Positions 1 through 7,336 of a DNA stretch of 26,262 nt are shown here, piece by piece (within the stretch, counting starts at the first letter, position 1; each line of letters starts with the position of its first letter). Both the position numbers and the translations under genes were made by a program. Origin of the DNA: Solirubrobacterales bacterium (GTDB taxonomy: Bacteria; Actinomycetota; Thermoleophilia; Solirubrobacterales; 70-9). The notes below the pieces were generated by a model that saw only the letters and a program-made list of their open reading frames with translations, did no database searches and was not told the origin of the DNA. The stretch is from the NCBI GenBank assembly GCA_030835185.1, contig JAUQWL010000024.1, forward strand, positions 1 to 26,262. Reading direction: 5' to 3'.

Positions 1-1
1 G

Positions 2-1351
2 CTGGAGCTTTCCGACGATACAGCCGCGGCCCAGACGGCCGTGCGCCGGCTCTCCGAAGCCGATGCCGACGCCCTGCCCGGGTTCGAGAACGACCTGGCC
101 GAGCTTGCCGGGCTGGTCACTCCCCTGATCGACACCACCCCACCCGACGCGAGTCCTTCCGGCCCGGCAGAGATCGCCTCGCTGCTGAAGCTGGGTGGCA
201 TGGCCGCGAAGAAGCGACACCTGATCAACGAGGCACTGTTTCTGTTTACCACGTCGGTGACCCAGTTCCTCGACGAGCGCTTCGAGAACGAGTACGTCAA
301 GGCGGCTATCGGCTGGCACGCGATCAACGACTCGATCGCCGGGCCTTCGAGCCCCGGCAGCGCCTACATCCTGCTCCACGACCATGCCTCGGAAGACGTC
401 GAAGGCGGTGCCCGTTCATGGGGTTTCGTCAAGGGCGGTATCGGCGGGGTAACCGAGGCGATGGCCGACGCCGCCATCGAGGCCGGGGCCGAAATCAGAA
501 CCGATGCTCCGGTGTCCCGCATCCTGATCGAGAAGGGACGCGCGGTCGGAGTCGAGCTGGCGGACGGCAGCGGGGTCCGCGCCGGCAGGGTCCTTTCCAA
601 CGCAGATCCGAAGAAGACCTTTCTCGGCCTGGTCGGCGAGTCCGAGCTGCCGCCGGCGTTCACCGCCGCCGTCCGCGCCTACCGCTGCCAGGGGACCAGC
701 ATGAAGATCACGCTCGGGGTCAGCGAGCTGCCGATTGCAGACAACATGCCCGGCTCCGGAGTCCAGCCGTACCACCGCGGCATCATGGAGATCAACCAGC
801 CACTGTCCGACATGGACCGGGCCCAGGCGGAAGCGAGAGCGGGCAAGCCGGCCGACGACCCCCACGTGGAGATGTGCATCCCGACCGTGCATGACCCGTC
901 GCTGGCTCCCGAAGGCCACCACGTCCTGACGATCGACGTCAACTCCCAGCCTTACGATCTCGCCGAGGGCAGCTGGGACGAGATCAAGGAAGAGGTCGCC
1001 GACCGGGCGATCGACAAGCTCACGTCGTACTTCCCCAACCTGAAGGACTCGATCGTCCACAGGGAGGTTCTCAGCCCACTCGACCTCGAGCGACTTCTCG
1101 GAATCACAGGCGGCCACGCACTCCACGGTGACATGGGCTTCGACCAGCTTTTCACCTTGCGTCCGGTTCGCGGCTGGTCGGACTACCGGACGCCGATAGA
1201 GAACCTCTATCTCTGCGGGGCCGGCACCCACCCCGGCGGCGGCGTCACCGGTGCAAACGGCCACAACTGCGCCCGCGAAGTGATCCGGGACTCACATTCC
1301 GGGAGAATCCGCAGGCTACTGACCCGATCGCGACGAAAAGAAGCGCCTTGA
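2..1351 (+). CDS. PYROXD2-like FAD-dependent oxidoreductase, 5' end outside window
   Basis: The reading frame is open from base 2 with no stop or convincing start, so the N-terminal part, including the Rossmann FAD-binding GxGxxG region, lies outside the window. What remains resembles the C-terminal two-thirds of phytoene-dehydrogenase/PYROXD2-type flavoproteins. There is a segment with W-G-F-V-K-G-G-I-G-G and then an 'alternative FAD' strand (AGRVLSNADPKKTF). The C-terminal flavin-closing motif is NLYLCGAGTHPGGGVTGANG, which places the isoalloxazine-binding loop about 35 residues from the end. Family members oxidise or isomerise poorly defined hydrophobic substrates, and the substrate here cannot be told. 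No other carotenoid genes (crtB, crtE) are adjacent, so I would not call it phytoene desaturase. The stop codon TGA overlaps the TTG start of the cupin gene (TTGA), which suggests translational coupling. Confidence 0.88.
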   Translation: MELSDDTAAAQTAVRRLSEADADALPGFENDLAELAGLVTPLIDTTPPDASPSGPAEIASLLKLGGMAAKKRHLINEALFLFTTSVTQFLDERFENEYVKAAIGWHAINDSIAGPSSPGSAYILLHDHASEDVEGGARSWGFVKGGIGGVTEAMADAAIEAGAEIRTDAPVSRILIEKGRAVGVELADGSGVRAGRVLSNADPKKTFLGLVGESELPPAFTAAVRAYRCQGTSMKITLGVSELPIADNMPGSGVQPYHRGIMEINQPLSDMDRAQAEARAGKPADDPHVEMCIPTVHDPSLAPEGHHVLTIDVNSQPYDLAEGSWDEIKEEVADRAIDKLTSYFPNLKDSIVHREVLSPLDLERLLGITGGHALHGDMGFDQLFTLRPVRGWSDYRTPIENLYLCGAGTHPGGGVTGANGHNCAREVIRDSHSGRIRRLLTRSRRKEAP

Positions 1352-1719
1352 AAACCGTCCACCCGGTGACCGGACAGCTCGAACCCGACCCGCTGGATCC
1401 GTCCCAGATCGTCTCCGGCAACCCCGAGACCTCCGATCTGATCCTTGCTGAATCGGAAGACGGCACCGAGGTTGCCGGCCTCTGGCGCTGCACCCCCGGC
1501 GTCAGCACGGACACGGAGGTCGAGGAGTCCTTCCTGGTGATCACCGGCAAAGCGACGATCGAATTCGAGGACGGCAGCTCGATCGAGGTCGGACCCGGAG
1601 ACACCCACCGCTTCAACGGCGGCGAGAAGACGACCTGGACGGTTGAAGAGACCCTGCTGAAAGCCTTCTGGCTCCAAAGCCAGGCGGTCCCCGCAAGTGA
1701 ACGTCCTCTCGGAGCCTGA
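1348..1719 (+). CDS. Small cupin-domain protein (Cupin_3/DUF861 type)
   Basis: This is a 123-residue protein with a single cupin fold, the compact beta-barrel often used as a metal-binding or sugar/ureide-binding domain. The core runs from about residue 40 to 110. A first motif around GLWRCTPG...EEESF-like strands is followed by the turn VITGKATIEFEDGSSIEVGPGDTHRF, whose G-D-T-H is the usual second cupin motif. The spacing and the phrase 'GPGDTHRF' fit the DUF861 group (ureidoglycine aminohydrolase-like), but no purine-degradation genes are nearby, so no enzyme is assigned. The start is TTG at 1348, overlapping the previous stop as TTGA; a purine-rich AAGAAG lies just upstream. The stop codon at 1717 falls at the start of the second unit of a 19-bp tandem repeat, so the C-terminus (SERPLGA) is encoded by the first unit. 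Confidence 0.85.
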   Translation: MKTVHPVTGQLEPDPLDPSQIVSGNPETSDLILAESEDGTEVAGLWRCTPGVSTDTEVEESFLVITGKATIEFEDGSSIEVGPGDTHRFNGGEKTTWTVEETLLKAFWLQSQAVPASERPLGA

Positions 1720-1754
1720 ACGTCCTCTCAGCGCCTGAACGTCCTGACAGCGCC
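1698..1754. repeat. Three tandem copies of a 19-bp unit
   Basis: Three consecutive 19-base units start with TGAACGTCCT and end in GCC, at 1698-1716, 1717-1735 and 1736-1754. Units 1 and 2 differ at two positions near the end, and units 2 and 3 at two positions in the middle. The first unit encodes the end of the cupin protein, the second begins with its stop codon, and the third reaches the stop codon of the converging kbl gene. No strong hairpin or U-run is visible, so a terminator role is not supported. Replication slippage is the simplest origin. Confidence 0.85.
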
Positions 1755-2959
1755 TACGAGGCGGCTGCGCGTTTCAGCGCCGAGGCTGCGGCCCGGAGGT
1801 GATCGGATTCGTGGGCCGCGGAGATCTGTGACCTGATCCTGGCGGTTCCCTCCGGCACGACCGGATAGCCGAAGCCTGTGACGAAGACGCCGTCATCGAG
1901 CATGCTCTTCGAAATCCGGATCGCTTCGGCAGTCTCACCGACGATCACCGGGACGATCGCGCTCTCGCCCTCGACCGGCTCGAAGCCGGCTTCACCGAGG
2001 AGGCGCCGGTACTCGGCGGTATTGGCGCGCAGCGTGGCTACCAGGCCCGGATTCCCGCGCAGCTCTTCCAGCGCCTGCCGGGCGCTGGCGGCGACAGTCG
2101 GAGGCAGGCCATTCGAGAAGAGCTGAGGACGCGAACGCTGTTCAAGAATCGAGCAGAGTTCGCGATTTCCGGCAACGAAGCCGCCGGCGCCTCCTCCGAG
2201 TGCTTTGCCGAGGGTGCCGGTGACGATGTCGACCCGGCCTTCGAGACCGAAGTGTTCAGCCGTACCGCGACCGGTCTCACCCATCACCCCGAGTCCGTGG
2301 GAATCATCGAGGATCAGGACCGCAGCGTGGCGCTCGGCCAGCTCGACCAGTTCCGGAAGCGGTGCGAGGTCTCCCTCCATGCTGAAGACCCCGTCGCTGA
2401 CAATCAGTTTGAGGCCGGCATCCGGCGCTCCTTCAATGAGCGAGTCGAGGGCCTCGGTATCGGAGTGCGGATAGACCTTTTTCGACCCGGGGCGGGCGAG
2501 CCGCATCGCGTCGATGATCGAGGCGTGGTTCAGCTCGTCGGAGAAGACGTGGGTCTGCTTGTCACAGAGAGCATCGAGCACCGCGTGATTGGCGTTCCAG
2601 CAGGAGACGAAACTGAGCGATCCTTCGGTAGAGAGGAAGTCGGCAAGTTCCCGTTCCAGTTCGAGATGGGGTTCGAACAGGCCGCAGATGAACCGCACCG
2701 AAGCGGTACCGGCACCGTACCGTTCGAGCGCCTCGACCCCGGCCGCGACGACGGCCGGGTTGTCTGCCATCCCGAGGTAGTCGTTCGAAGAGAGCACGAC
2801 GACTTCGCCGTGGCCCCGGAGCGTTGCTTTCGGTCCCTGCGGTGACTCCAGCACCCGAAACTCCTTCAGCGTACCGGCCTCCGCCATGTCGTCCAGTTCG
2901 CGCCCCAGACGGAAGCGCAGAGCCTCTCCACCGCTCGTCGACCGGCTCCCGGTCGTCAT
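1754..2959 (-). CDS. kbl: Glycine C-acetyltransferase (2-amino-3-ketobutyrate CoA ligase)
   Basis: This 401-residue PLP enzyme belongs to the alpha-oxoamine synthase family. It is expected to interconvert glycine plus acetyl-CoA with 2-amino-3-oxobutyrate, the second step of threonine breakdown. The match to KBL rather than BioF rests on remembered KBL signatures: GTASVRFICG (residues 84-93), SDELNHASIIDAMRL (140-154), SDGVFSMEGDLAPL (188-201) and the C-terminal VTGFGYPVVPEGTARIR. The PLP lysine is K252 in TGTLGKALGG, and DDSHG (218-222) supplies the cofactor-stacking aspartate and histidine. The start ATG overlaps the stop of the upstream aminotransferase (ATGA), so the two are probably co-translated. 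The usual partner, threonine dehydrogenase (tdh), is not beside it. A BioF-like or other amino-acid/acyl-CoA specificity therefore remains possible. Confidence 0.9.
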   Translation of the reverse strand: MTTGSRSTSGGEALRFRLGRELDDMAEAGTLKEFRVLESPQGPKATLRGHGEVVVLSSNDYLGMADNPAVVAAGVEALERYGAGTASVRFICGLFEPHLELERELADFLSTEGSLSFVSCWNANHAVLDALCDKQTHVFSDELNHASIIDAMRLARPGSKKVYPHSDTEALDSLIEGAPDAGLKLIVSDGVFSMEGDLAPLPELVELAERHAAVLILDDSHGLGVMGETGRGTAEHFGLEGRVDIVTGTLGKALGGGAGGFVAGNRELCSILEQRSRPQLFSNGLPPTVAASARQALEELRGNPGLVATLRANTAEYRRLLGEAGFEPVEGESAIVPVIVGETAEAIRISKSMLDDGVFVTGFGYPVVPEGTARIRSQISAAHESDHLRAAASALKRAAAS

Positions 2960-4326
2960 CTTCCGAGTTCCCGGACCGACTCCTCGACAGCCGTGCCGAC
3001 GCGGTCCAGCGCCGCAGCGAACTCATCCGGTGGCATCAGCAGCGAGGGCTGGATGTTGAGCGATGTCGAGCTGGAGTCGGTAAGCACGCCGAGCTCGACC
3101 GCGCGACGCTCGACCAGGTGCTGCAGCTCGGGGTCACGGTTCCGGCTCTCGCGCTCGGTCACGAACTCGAGCGCCTGAAAGCCGCCGATCGCCCGGGCCT
3201 CGCCGATCTGGGTAAACCTCGTGGCCATCGCGCCCAGCTTCTCCCGGCCGACCCGTTCCAATTCCCTGACGTTCTCGAGTACCGGCTCCTTTTCGAAGAC
3301 CTCGATGGTTGCCAGCGATGCGGCGCAGGCCCAGGGCAGCCAGGACCAGGTCGAGCCGGTCGGCATGTCGTCGTAGCCGCCCATCGCCTCTTCACTGCCG
3401 AGAACAGCAGCGATCGGAGCGACGCCGCCGCCCATTGCCTTGCCCAGGCACATGAGGTCCGGTTCGACTCCCCATCGTTCGACCGCGAACATCTCCCCGG
3501 AACGTCCGAATCCCGTCTTCACCTCGTCCACTGTGAGCAGCCAGCCGTACTCGTCGCAAAGTCCGGTCAGCGCCTTCCAGAACGCGCCATCCGGTGCGAC
3601 ACAGCCACCGGAACCCAGGATCGGTTCGATGATCACCCCGGCGACCTCCGCCGGGTCGACCGCGTGGAAGAGCAGATGGTCCCGCAGGAAGTCGATCGTC
3701 GAGTCTCCACTCCCGCCGGCACGCGGTGGACCAAAAGGGGAGCGGTACGGATTCGGGTAGGGAGCGTGGGCGAAGCCGGCCGATAGCGGACGGATTCCGC
3801 GGCTGATCTCGACCTCTTCGGCACCGAGGGCGGACGTCATCGCGGTCTCGCCGTGGTACTGGCCGAGGAAGCCAATCACGGTCGGCCTGCCGGTGGCCCG
3901 GCGCATCATCTTCACCGCGGTTTCGACCGCTTCGGTCCCGTTGAGGCCGAGGTCCACCCGGGTCAGCGACGCCGGTGTGATCTCGAGGAGTTTCTCGGCC
4001 AGCGGCAGCATGAGTTCCGAGGCGATGCCGTGGCTGTCTTCGTTGCCGACCCTTCGCAGGGTGTCGACCATCGGTGCGATCAGGTCGTCCCGGACCGCAC
4101 CGAGCGGTACCGAGGCCGAAGAAGATACGAGGTCGACGAAAGTATTGCCGTCGAGGTCGGTGACCAGATAATCCTCCTTCGAGGCGACCACGAACGGGCT
4201 CAGGTGGGCTGAGGTTCCGGGATAGACGAGCTCCCGGAGCCGTTTGAGTTCGGTCGCGCTGCGCGGTCCCGGGAGCGGCCCCGGCCGAGCCGGCAGCAGG
4301 TTGTCATTCTGGCTCGTCGCTTCCAT
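2956..4326 (-). CDS. Class III PLP-dependent aminotransferase, substrate unknown
   Basis: This 456-residue enzyme is of the GABA/ornithine/glutamate-semialdehyde aminotransferase fold. Visible landmarks are the small-domain start DLDGNTFVDL (57-66), the phosphate-binding LNGTEAVETAVK (128-139), GQYHGE (155-160) and the cofactor aspartate in VDEVKTGFGRSG (266-277). The PLP lysine is K296 in CLGKAMGGG. The fold is sure but the amine donor is not. BioA is a tempting reading because a KBL/BioF-like gene follows, but no bioB or bioD is nearby and the protein reads more like GABA- or 2-amino-acid transaminases. It is the first gene of a two-gene unit whose stop overlaps the kbl start. The chosen ATG at 4326 is followed by a short polar lead-in, as usual for the family. 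Confidence 0.85.
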   Translation of the reverse strand: MEATSQNDNLLPARPGPLPGPRSATELKRLRELVYPGTSAHLSPFVVASKEDYLVTDLDGNTFVDLVSSSASVPLGAVRDDLIAPMVDTLRRVGNEDSHGIASELMLPLAEKLLEITPASLTRVDLGLNGTEAVETAVKMMRRATGRPTVIGFLGQYHGETAMTSALGAEEVEISRGIRPLSAGFAHAPYPNPYRSPFGPPRAGGSGDSTIDFLRDHLLFHAVDPAEVAGVIIEPILGSGGCVAPDGAFWKALTGLCDEYGWLLTVDEVKTGFGRSGEMFAVERWGVEPDLMCLGKAMGGGVAPIAAVLGSEEAMGGYDDMPTGSTWSWLPWACAASLATIEVFEKEPVLENVRELERVGREKLGAMATRFTQIGEARAIGGFQALEFVTERESRNRDPELQHLVERRAVELGVLTDSSSTSLNIQPSLLMPPDEFAAALDRVGTAVEESVRELGR

Positions 4327-4373
4327 CGTTTCAGTCTAGGGTCGCTTCGGTTGTAGCGGCCGGGTTCAGGCAA

Positions 4374-4406
4374 ACGAGGGACCCGGCGACCACCCGGGTC
4401 CCTCGT
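4374..4406 (-). terminator. Hairpin terminator after the alkaline phosphatase gene
   Basis: A perfect 13-bp stem pairs 4374-4386 with 4394-4406 around a 7-nt loop (CGACCAC). It begins about 18 bases past the phosphatase stop on the minus strand. Only a short TTTG follows the stem in that direction, so it is a strong hairpin with a weak U-tract. It also separates the phosphatase unit from the aminotransferase gene on the same strand. Confidence 0.75.
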
Positions 4407-4424
4407 CCGTCCATGCCGGGCCCG

Positions 4425-5756
4425 CTAGGGGCTCGCGGTCAGAGCCTGCTTGGCGACATCGAATACGTGCGTATTGTGATGGACGCCGACCAGTTCCTCA
4501 GCCAGGGGACCGACCGCGGTCACCGGCACCATGCCGCCGGTGTGCTCCGGAGTCGTCCAGTCGACCTTGAACTTGCGGTCCTTGGTGCCCTTGATCTTGA
4601 TCGGACCGCTGCGCTTCGGAACCTCGCCGTTGGGTCCGGCGTTGTTCCGGGCCTTCTTGCCCCAGTACGGGATCGGATCGTCGCCGTCGGAGTTGGTGTT
4701 GGTCTCTCCCATCGGCTCGATCGTCATGCCGCCCGTCTCGTGGTCGGCGGTAACGATGAGCAGTACGTTCGGGTTGGTCTCCCGGTACTCCTGAATCGCC
4801 TTGACGACCTGGTTGATCGTACGCCCCGACTGGATCACGTTGCGTACGTCGTGTTCATGGCCGGCCGAGTCGAGATCGTCACTCTCCATCGCGAAGAAGA
4901 ACCCGTTCGGGTTGTCATCAGCGATGTCCAGCGCCTTCTTGACCATGTCCACTACCGGCACATAATGGGGGTCCTTCTTGAACTTGTAGCCCTTTTCCTC
5001 TACCCAGCGCCGCTTCGCGCTGTCCTGGACCAGGGCCAGGACGCGGGGGCCGGTCAGTGCCGCAACGGTGTCGCGGTCGTATGCGTACTGATAGCCCTGG
5101 CTGATCGCCTTCTCGACCAGGTTGCCCTGGCGCCCTTCGCTTCGATCCTCGTCAGGAACAGTGTTCGGGATCTTGCCCGGGTTGCCCGGCGGGTACCAGT
5201 AGGCCTCGTTGCCACCCATCAGGATGTCGACCTTGTTGTTGTAGATCTCCTTGGCTGCGATCGTCGACTTCCAGTCGCGATTGATCACCGGCCCACCGAA
5301 AGACGCAAGGGTTGCGTTCGTGACGTCGTGATCGTTGATCAGTGCCGTCGTCTTGCCCTGCTGCTTGGCGATGTCAAGCAGGGTCGGGACGCGCTTCTTG
5401 TCCGGACCGAGGCCGGTGTAGCCGTTGATCGTCTTCTCGCCGATCGCCCAGGCGGTCGCACCGGCGGCGGAATCGGTGACAGCGATCGGACCGGCGGGGA
5501 TCGTGTCCAGGAAACCGGTGTAGGGCAGCGCATCCATCGGTTGGCGCTCGTCCAGGCCGTAAAGCGCGTACTGGATCGCCGTGCGCTGCTGAATCCCCAT
5601 GCCGTCGCCGCTCAGGATGATCACACTCGTCGCCGGCGTCGGTGATGCCGCCTGGGATGAACTGTCTCTGGTCGCTATGAGCACCAGCGCCAGGACCGTG
5701 ACAAGCGCGATCGCAGCGGTCACCAGTTTCGGTGGGTGTCGCAAAACCTCCGGCAT
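4425..5756 (-). CDS. phoA: Secreted or membrane-anchored alkaline phosphatase (PhoA family)
   Basis: This 443-residue metal-dependent phosphomonoesterase acts outside the membrane. Residues 11-28 form one hydrophobic segment after a basic start, so it is exported and perhaps remains anchored; no lipobox cysteine is present. Metal ligands and nucleophile are intact in family order: D51 (LSGDGMG), S96 in VTDSAAGATA, E291-x4-D296-x3-H300 in MESDDLDSAGHEHD, D338-H339 in TADHE, and H405 in EHTGG. The spacing E-x4-D-x3-H matches E. coli PhoA E322/D327/H331. The Gly in DSAAGATA replaces the more common Ser. The start is ATG at 5756, with a strong GGAGGAG seven bases upstream (5764-5770). It stands alone as a transcription unit with its own promoter and terminator. 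Phosphate-starvation control is likely from the family, but no certain Pho box was identified. Confidence 0.93.
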   Translation of the reverse strand: MPEVLRHPPKLVTAAIALVTVLALVLIATRDSSSQAASPTPATSVIILSGDGMGIQQRTAIQYALYGLDERQPMDALPYTGFLDTIPAGPIAVTDSAAGATAWAIGEKTINGYTGLGPDKKRVPTLLDIAKQQGKTTALINDHDVTNATLASFGGPVINRDWKSTIAAKEIYNNKVDILMGGNEAYWYPPGNPGKIPNTVPDEDRSEGRQGNLVEKAISQGYQYAYDRDTVAALTGPRVLALVQDSAKRRWVEEKGYKFKKDPHYVPVVDMVKKALDIADDNPNGFFFAMESDDLDSAGHEHDVRNVIQSGRTINQVVKAIQEYRETNPNVLLIVTADHETGGMTIEPMGETNTNSDGDDPIPYWGKKARNNAGPNGEVPKRSGPIKIKGTKDRKFKVDWTTPEHTGGMVPVTAVGPLAEELVGVHHNTHVFDVAKQALTASP

Positions 5757-5763
5757 AAGCTCA

Positions 5764-5826
5764 CTCCTCCTTCGACTACTTTGTTCAACAATTCCTTCAT
5801 CCTACATAGTAGTCAACACTTGTCAA
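5764..5826 (-). promoter_or_regulatory. Promoter and RBS of the alkaline phosphatase gene
   Basis: On the minus strand, a consensus -35 TTGACA (5821-5826) is followed after 16 bases by TAGGAT (5799-5804) as -10. GGAGGAG (5764-5770) lies seven bases before the ATG. Three short perfect palindromes sit in the same 47 bases: TTGTTCAACAA (5781-5791), CTACATAGTAG (5802-5812) and CTTGTCAAG (5819-5827). They overlap the expected start site, spacer and -35, as operator sites would. The regulator is unknown. Confidence 0.6.
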
Positions 5827-5879
5827 GCAGATAAGTTGGTTGCCCGTGACCGGATCGCCCGAGCCCCCCGAGATTTCTG

Positions 5880-6491
5880 TTGCTTGAGTTCGCCGTACTG
5901 CTCGGAACCGTCGTCTTCGCCATTTCCGGGGTGATCGCCGTCGCCGCCCGCCGCCTTGACTGGTTCGGAGCGGTCACGGTCGGCGTGGTCACGGCGATCG
6001 GCGGTGGAACGATCCGGGGGATGCTGCTGGGCGAGTTTCCCGTCTTCTGGATCGCAGACCTCGAGTACCTGGCGGTGGCCACGGCTGCCGCGCTCGCCTC
6101 GATCCCGATCGTCAAGGCCCTGCGGAAGGGTCCGGTCGACCGGTTCGACCGCGGGCTTCAGTTGGCCGATGCGGCCGGGCTGGCGCTGTTCGCGATAACC
6201 GGCGCCAGCATCACCCTGGACCTCGGCTTCAACGGAGCGGTCGCGGTGGTCTGCGGCATCGTGACCGGCGTCGGCGGCGGAGTCATCCGCGACCTGCTGG
6301 CCGGCCGCCAGCCACTGATCATGCGCGAGGAGATCTACGCCACGGCCGCGCTCGCCGGCGCGACCCTCTACGTACTGCTCGAGGTGGTCGTGGGGCTTCC
6401 GGGTGGCGTCGCCGGAATCATCGGGGTGGCCCTGGTGCTGAGCCTCCGGATCACCGGCATCCGGCGCGAATGGCAGCTGCCTGCTCTATGA
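5880..6491 (+). CDS. TRIC-family cation channel (UPF0126) membrane protein
   Basis: This 203-residue integral membrane protein has two homologous halves of about three helices each. The halves carry the family's glycine-rich signatures GGGTIRG (41-47) and GGGVIRD (132-138), both followed by a leucine-rich turn. Bacterial TRIC proteins form trimeric K+-permeable channels; the older name is UPF0126 (YicG). The physiological role here is not known. The start is TTG at 5880: an in-frame stop at 5847 limits extension, and no ATG/GTG lies between. No Shine-Dalgarno is evident, so it may be leaderless or weakly initiated. It is divergent from the phosphatase gene across 123 bp. Its stop overlaps the stop of the converging small membrane gene by six bases. 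Confidence 0.9.
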   Translation: MLEFAVLLGTVVFAISGVIAVAARRLDWFGAVTVGVVTAIGGGTIRGMLLGEFPVFWIADLEYLAVATAAALASIPIVKALRKGPVDRFDRGLQLADAAGLALFAITGASITLDLGFNGAVAVVCGIVTGVGGGVIRDLLAGRQPLIMREEIYATAALAGATLYVLLEVVVGLPGGVAGIIGVALVLSLRITGIRREWQLPAL

Positions 6492-6695
6492 GTCTCCGTC
6501 CCCGTCGGGGGAGCCAAGCATGTGGATCAGTCCCTTGACGATCACCACCGAGACCGCAGCGATCATCAGGAACCCGAGTATCGCGCCGACCGTGGACGAG
6601 ATCAACTCCGTGGCGAGGATGACCACCACCGCCCCGGCGATGACCAGCACCAGCCATCTGAAGGCAGAACCCTCGGACTTGAGGGGGTTGCCCAC
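6486..6695 (-). CDS. Two-helix membrane miniprotein downstream of ctaE
   Basis: This 69-residue protein starts at a GTG ten bases after the ctaE stop. It has a short polar start, two hydrophobic helices (about residues 14-31 and 35-57) and an acidic DGDGD tail. I do not recognise its family. Its position as the last gene of the cytochrome oxidase cluster, on the same strand and in close contact, suggests an accessory oxidase subunit. Small two-helix fourth subunits occur in other oxidases (Thermus caa3 subunit IV, for example), but that link is inference from size and place only. A longer frame upstream runs back into ctaE and gives a low-complexity Ser/Thr sequence, so I reject a start there. 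No good ribosome site is seen; translation may be coupled to ctaE. Confidence 0.6.
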   Translation of the reverse strand: MGNPLKSEGSAFRWLVLVIAGAVVVILATELISSTVGAILGFLMIAAVSVVIVKGLIHMLGSPDGDGDS

Positions 6696-6705
6696 GCCGG
6701 ACCGC

Positions 6706-7332
6706 TCAGATGACGTAGATCGTGACGAACACGACGATCCACATGATGTCGACGAAGTGCCAGTAGATGCCTGGTACCTCGACACCGAGATGGTTCTTCT
6801 GCTCGGGACCGAAGTGACCCCGCCAGGCCCGGATGTTGGCGAAGGTGAGCAGCAACAGACCGACGAAGACGTGAGCGCCGTGGAGGCCGGTGAGACCGTA
6901 GAAGATCGATCCGAACGCTCCGTCACGCGCCGAGAAGCCGATGTGGACGTACTCGTTCAACTGGATGAAGAGGAAGGTCGCGCCGAGCAGCCAGGTCATA
7001 CCGAGGCCCAGCCTGAGACCGCGGTGGTTGTTGTGCTTGATCGCCTCGAGCGCGTAATGGACCGTGAAGCTCGAGGAGACCAGGATCACGGTGTTGATTC
7101 CGGCGATCAGGACCGGCAACTCGACCCCGGCCGGCGGCCAGGAGTCGGGAGAGACGACTACGCGGATGAAGAAGTAAGCGGCAAAGAAGGACGCGAACAG
7201 CATGATCTCCGAGAGGATGAAGATCAGGATGCCGAGGACCGTCTGGTCGATCCGGGCGCTCCGGTGGAAATCGGGTGGTCCGTGATGCTCGTGCTCACCG
7301 GCGTGGCCTACGGGCAGACTTGCGCTTTCCAT
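6706..7332 (-). CDS. ctaE: Cytochrome c oxidase subunit III
   Basis: This 208-residue membrane subunit of the haem-copper oxidase is built from five helices after a His-rich N-terminus (HAGEHEHHGPPDFH). Family landmarks are the first helix SEIMLFASFFAAYFFIR (41-57), GLTGLHGAHVFVGLLLL (146-162) and YWHFVDIMWIVVF (190-202). It is the short actinobacterial form without the first two helices of mitochondrial subunit III. The start is ATG at 7332, four bases after the preceding stop, with GAGG nine bases upstream. A longer frame to 7461 lies wholly in the upstream gene and is not credible. It works with CtaC and CtaD, which are encoded just upstream, in the terminal step of aerobic respiration. 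Confidence 0.95.
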   Translation of the reverse strand: MESASLPVGHAGEHEHHGPPDFHRSARIDQTVLGILIFILSEIMLFASFFAAYFFIRVVVSPDSWPPAGVELPVLIAGINTVILVSSSFTVHYALEAIKHNNHRGLRLGLGMTWLLGATFLFIQLNEYVHIGFSARDGAFGSIFYGLTGLHGAHVFVGLLLLTFANIRAWRGHFGPEQKNHLGVEVPGIYWHFVDIMWIVVFVTIYVI

Positions 7333-7336
7333 ATTC

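Noticed and set aside
6500..6510. CCCCG-T-CGGGG palindrome near the TRIC stop
   Set aside because: It lies within the coding tail of the small membrane gene (DGDGD) and has almost no loop and no T-run, so I do not call a terminator.
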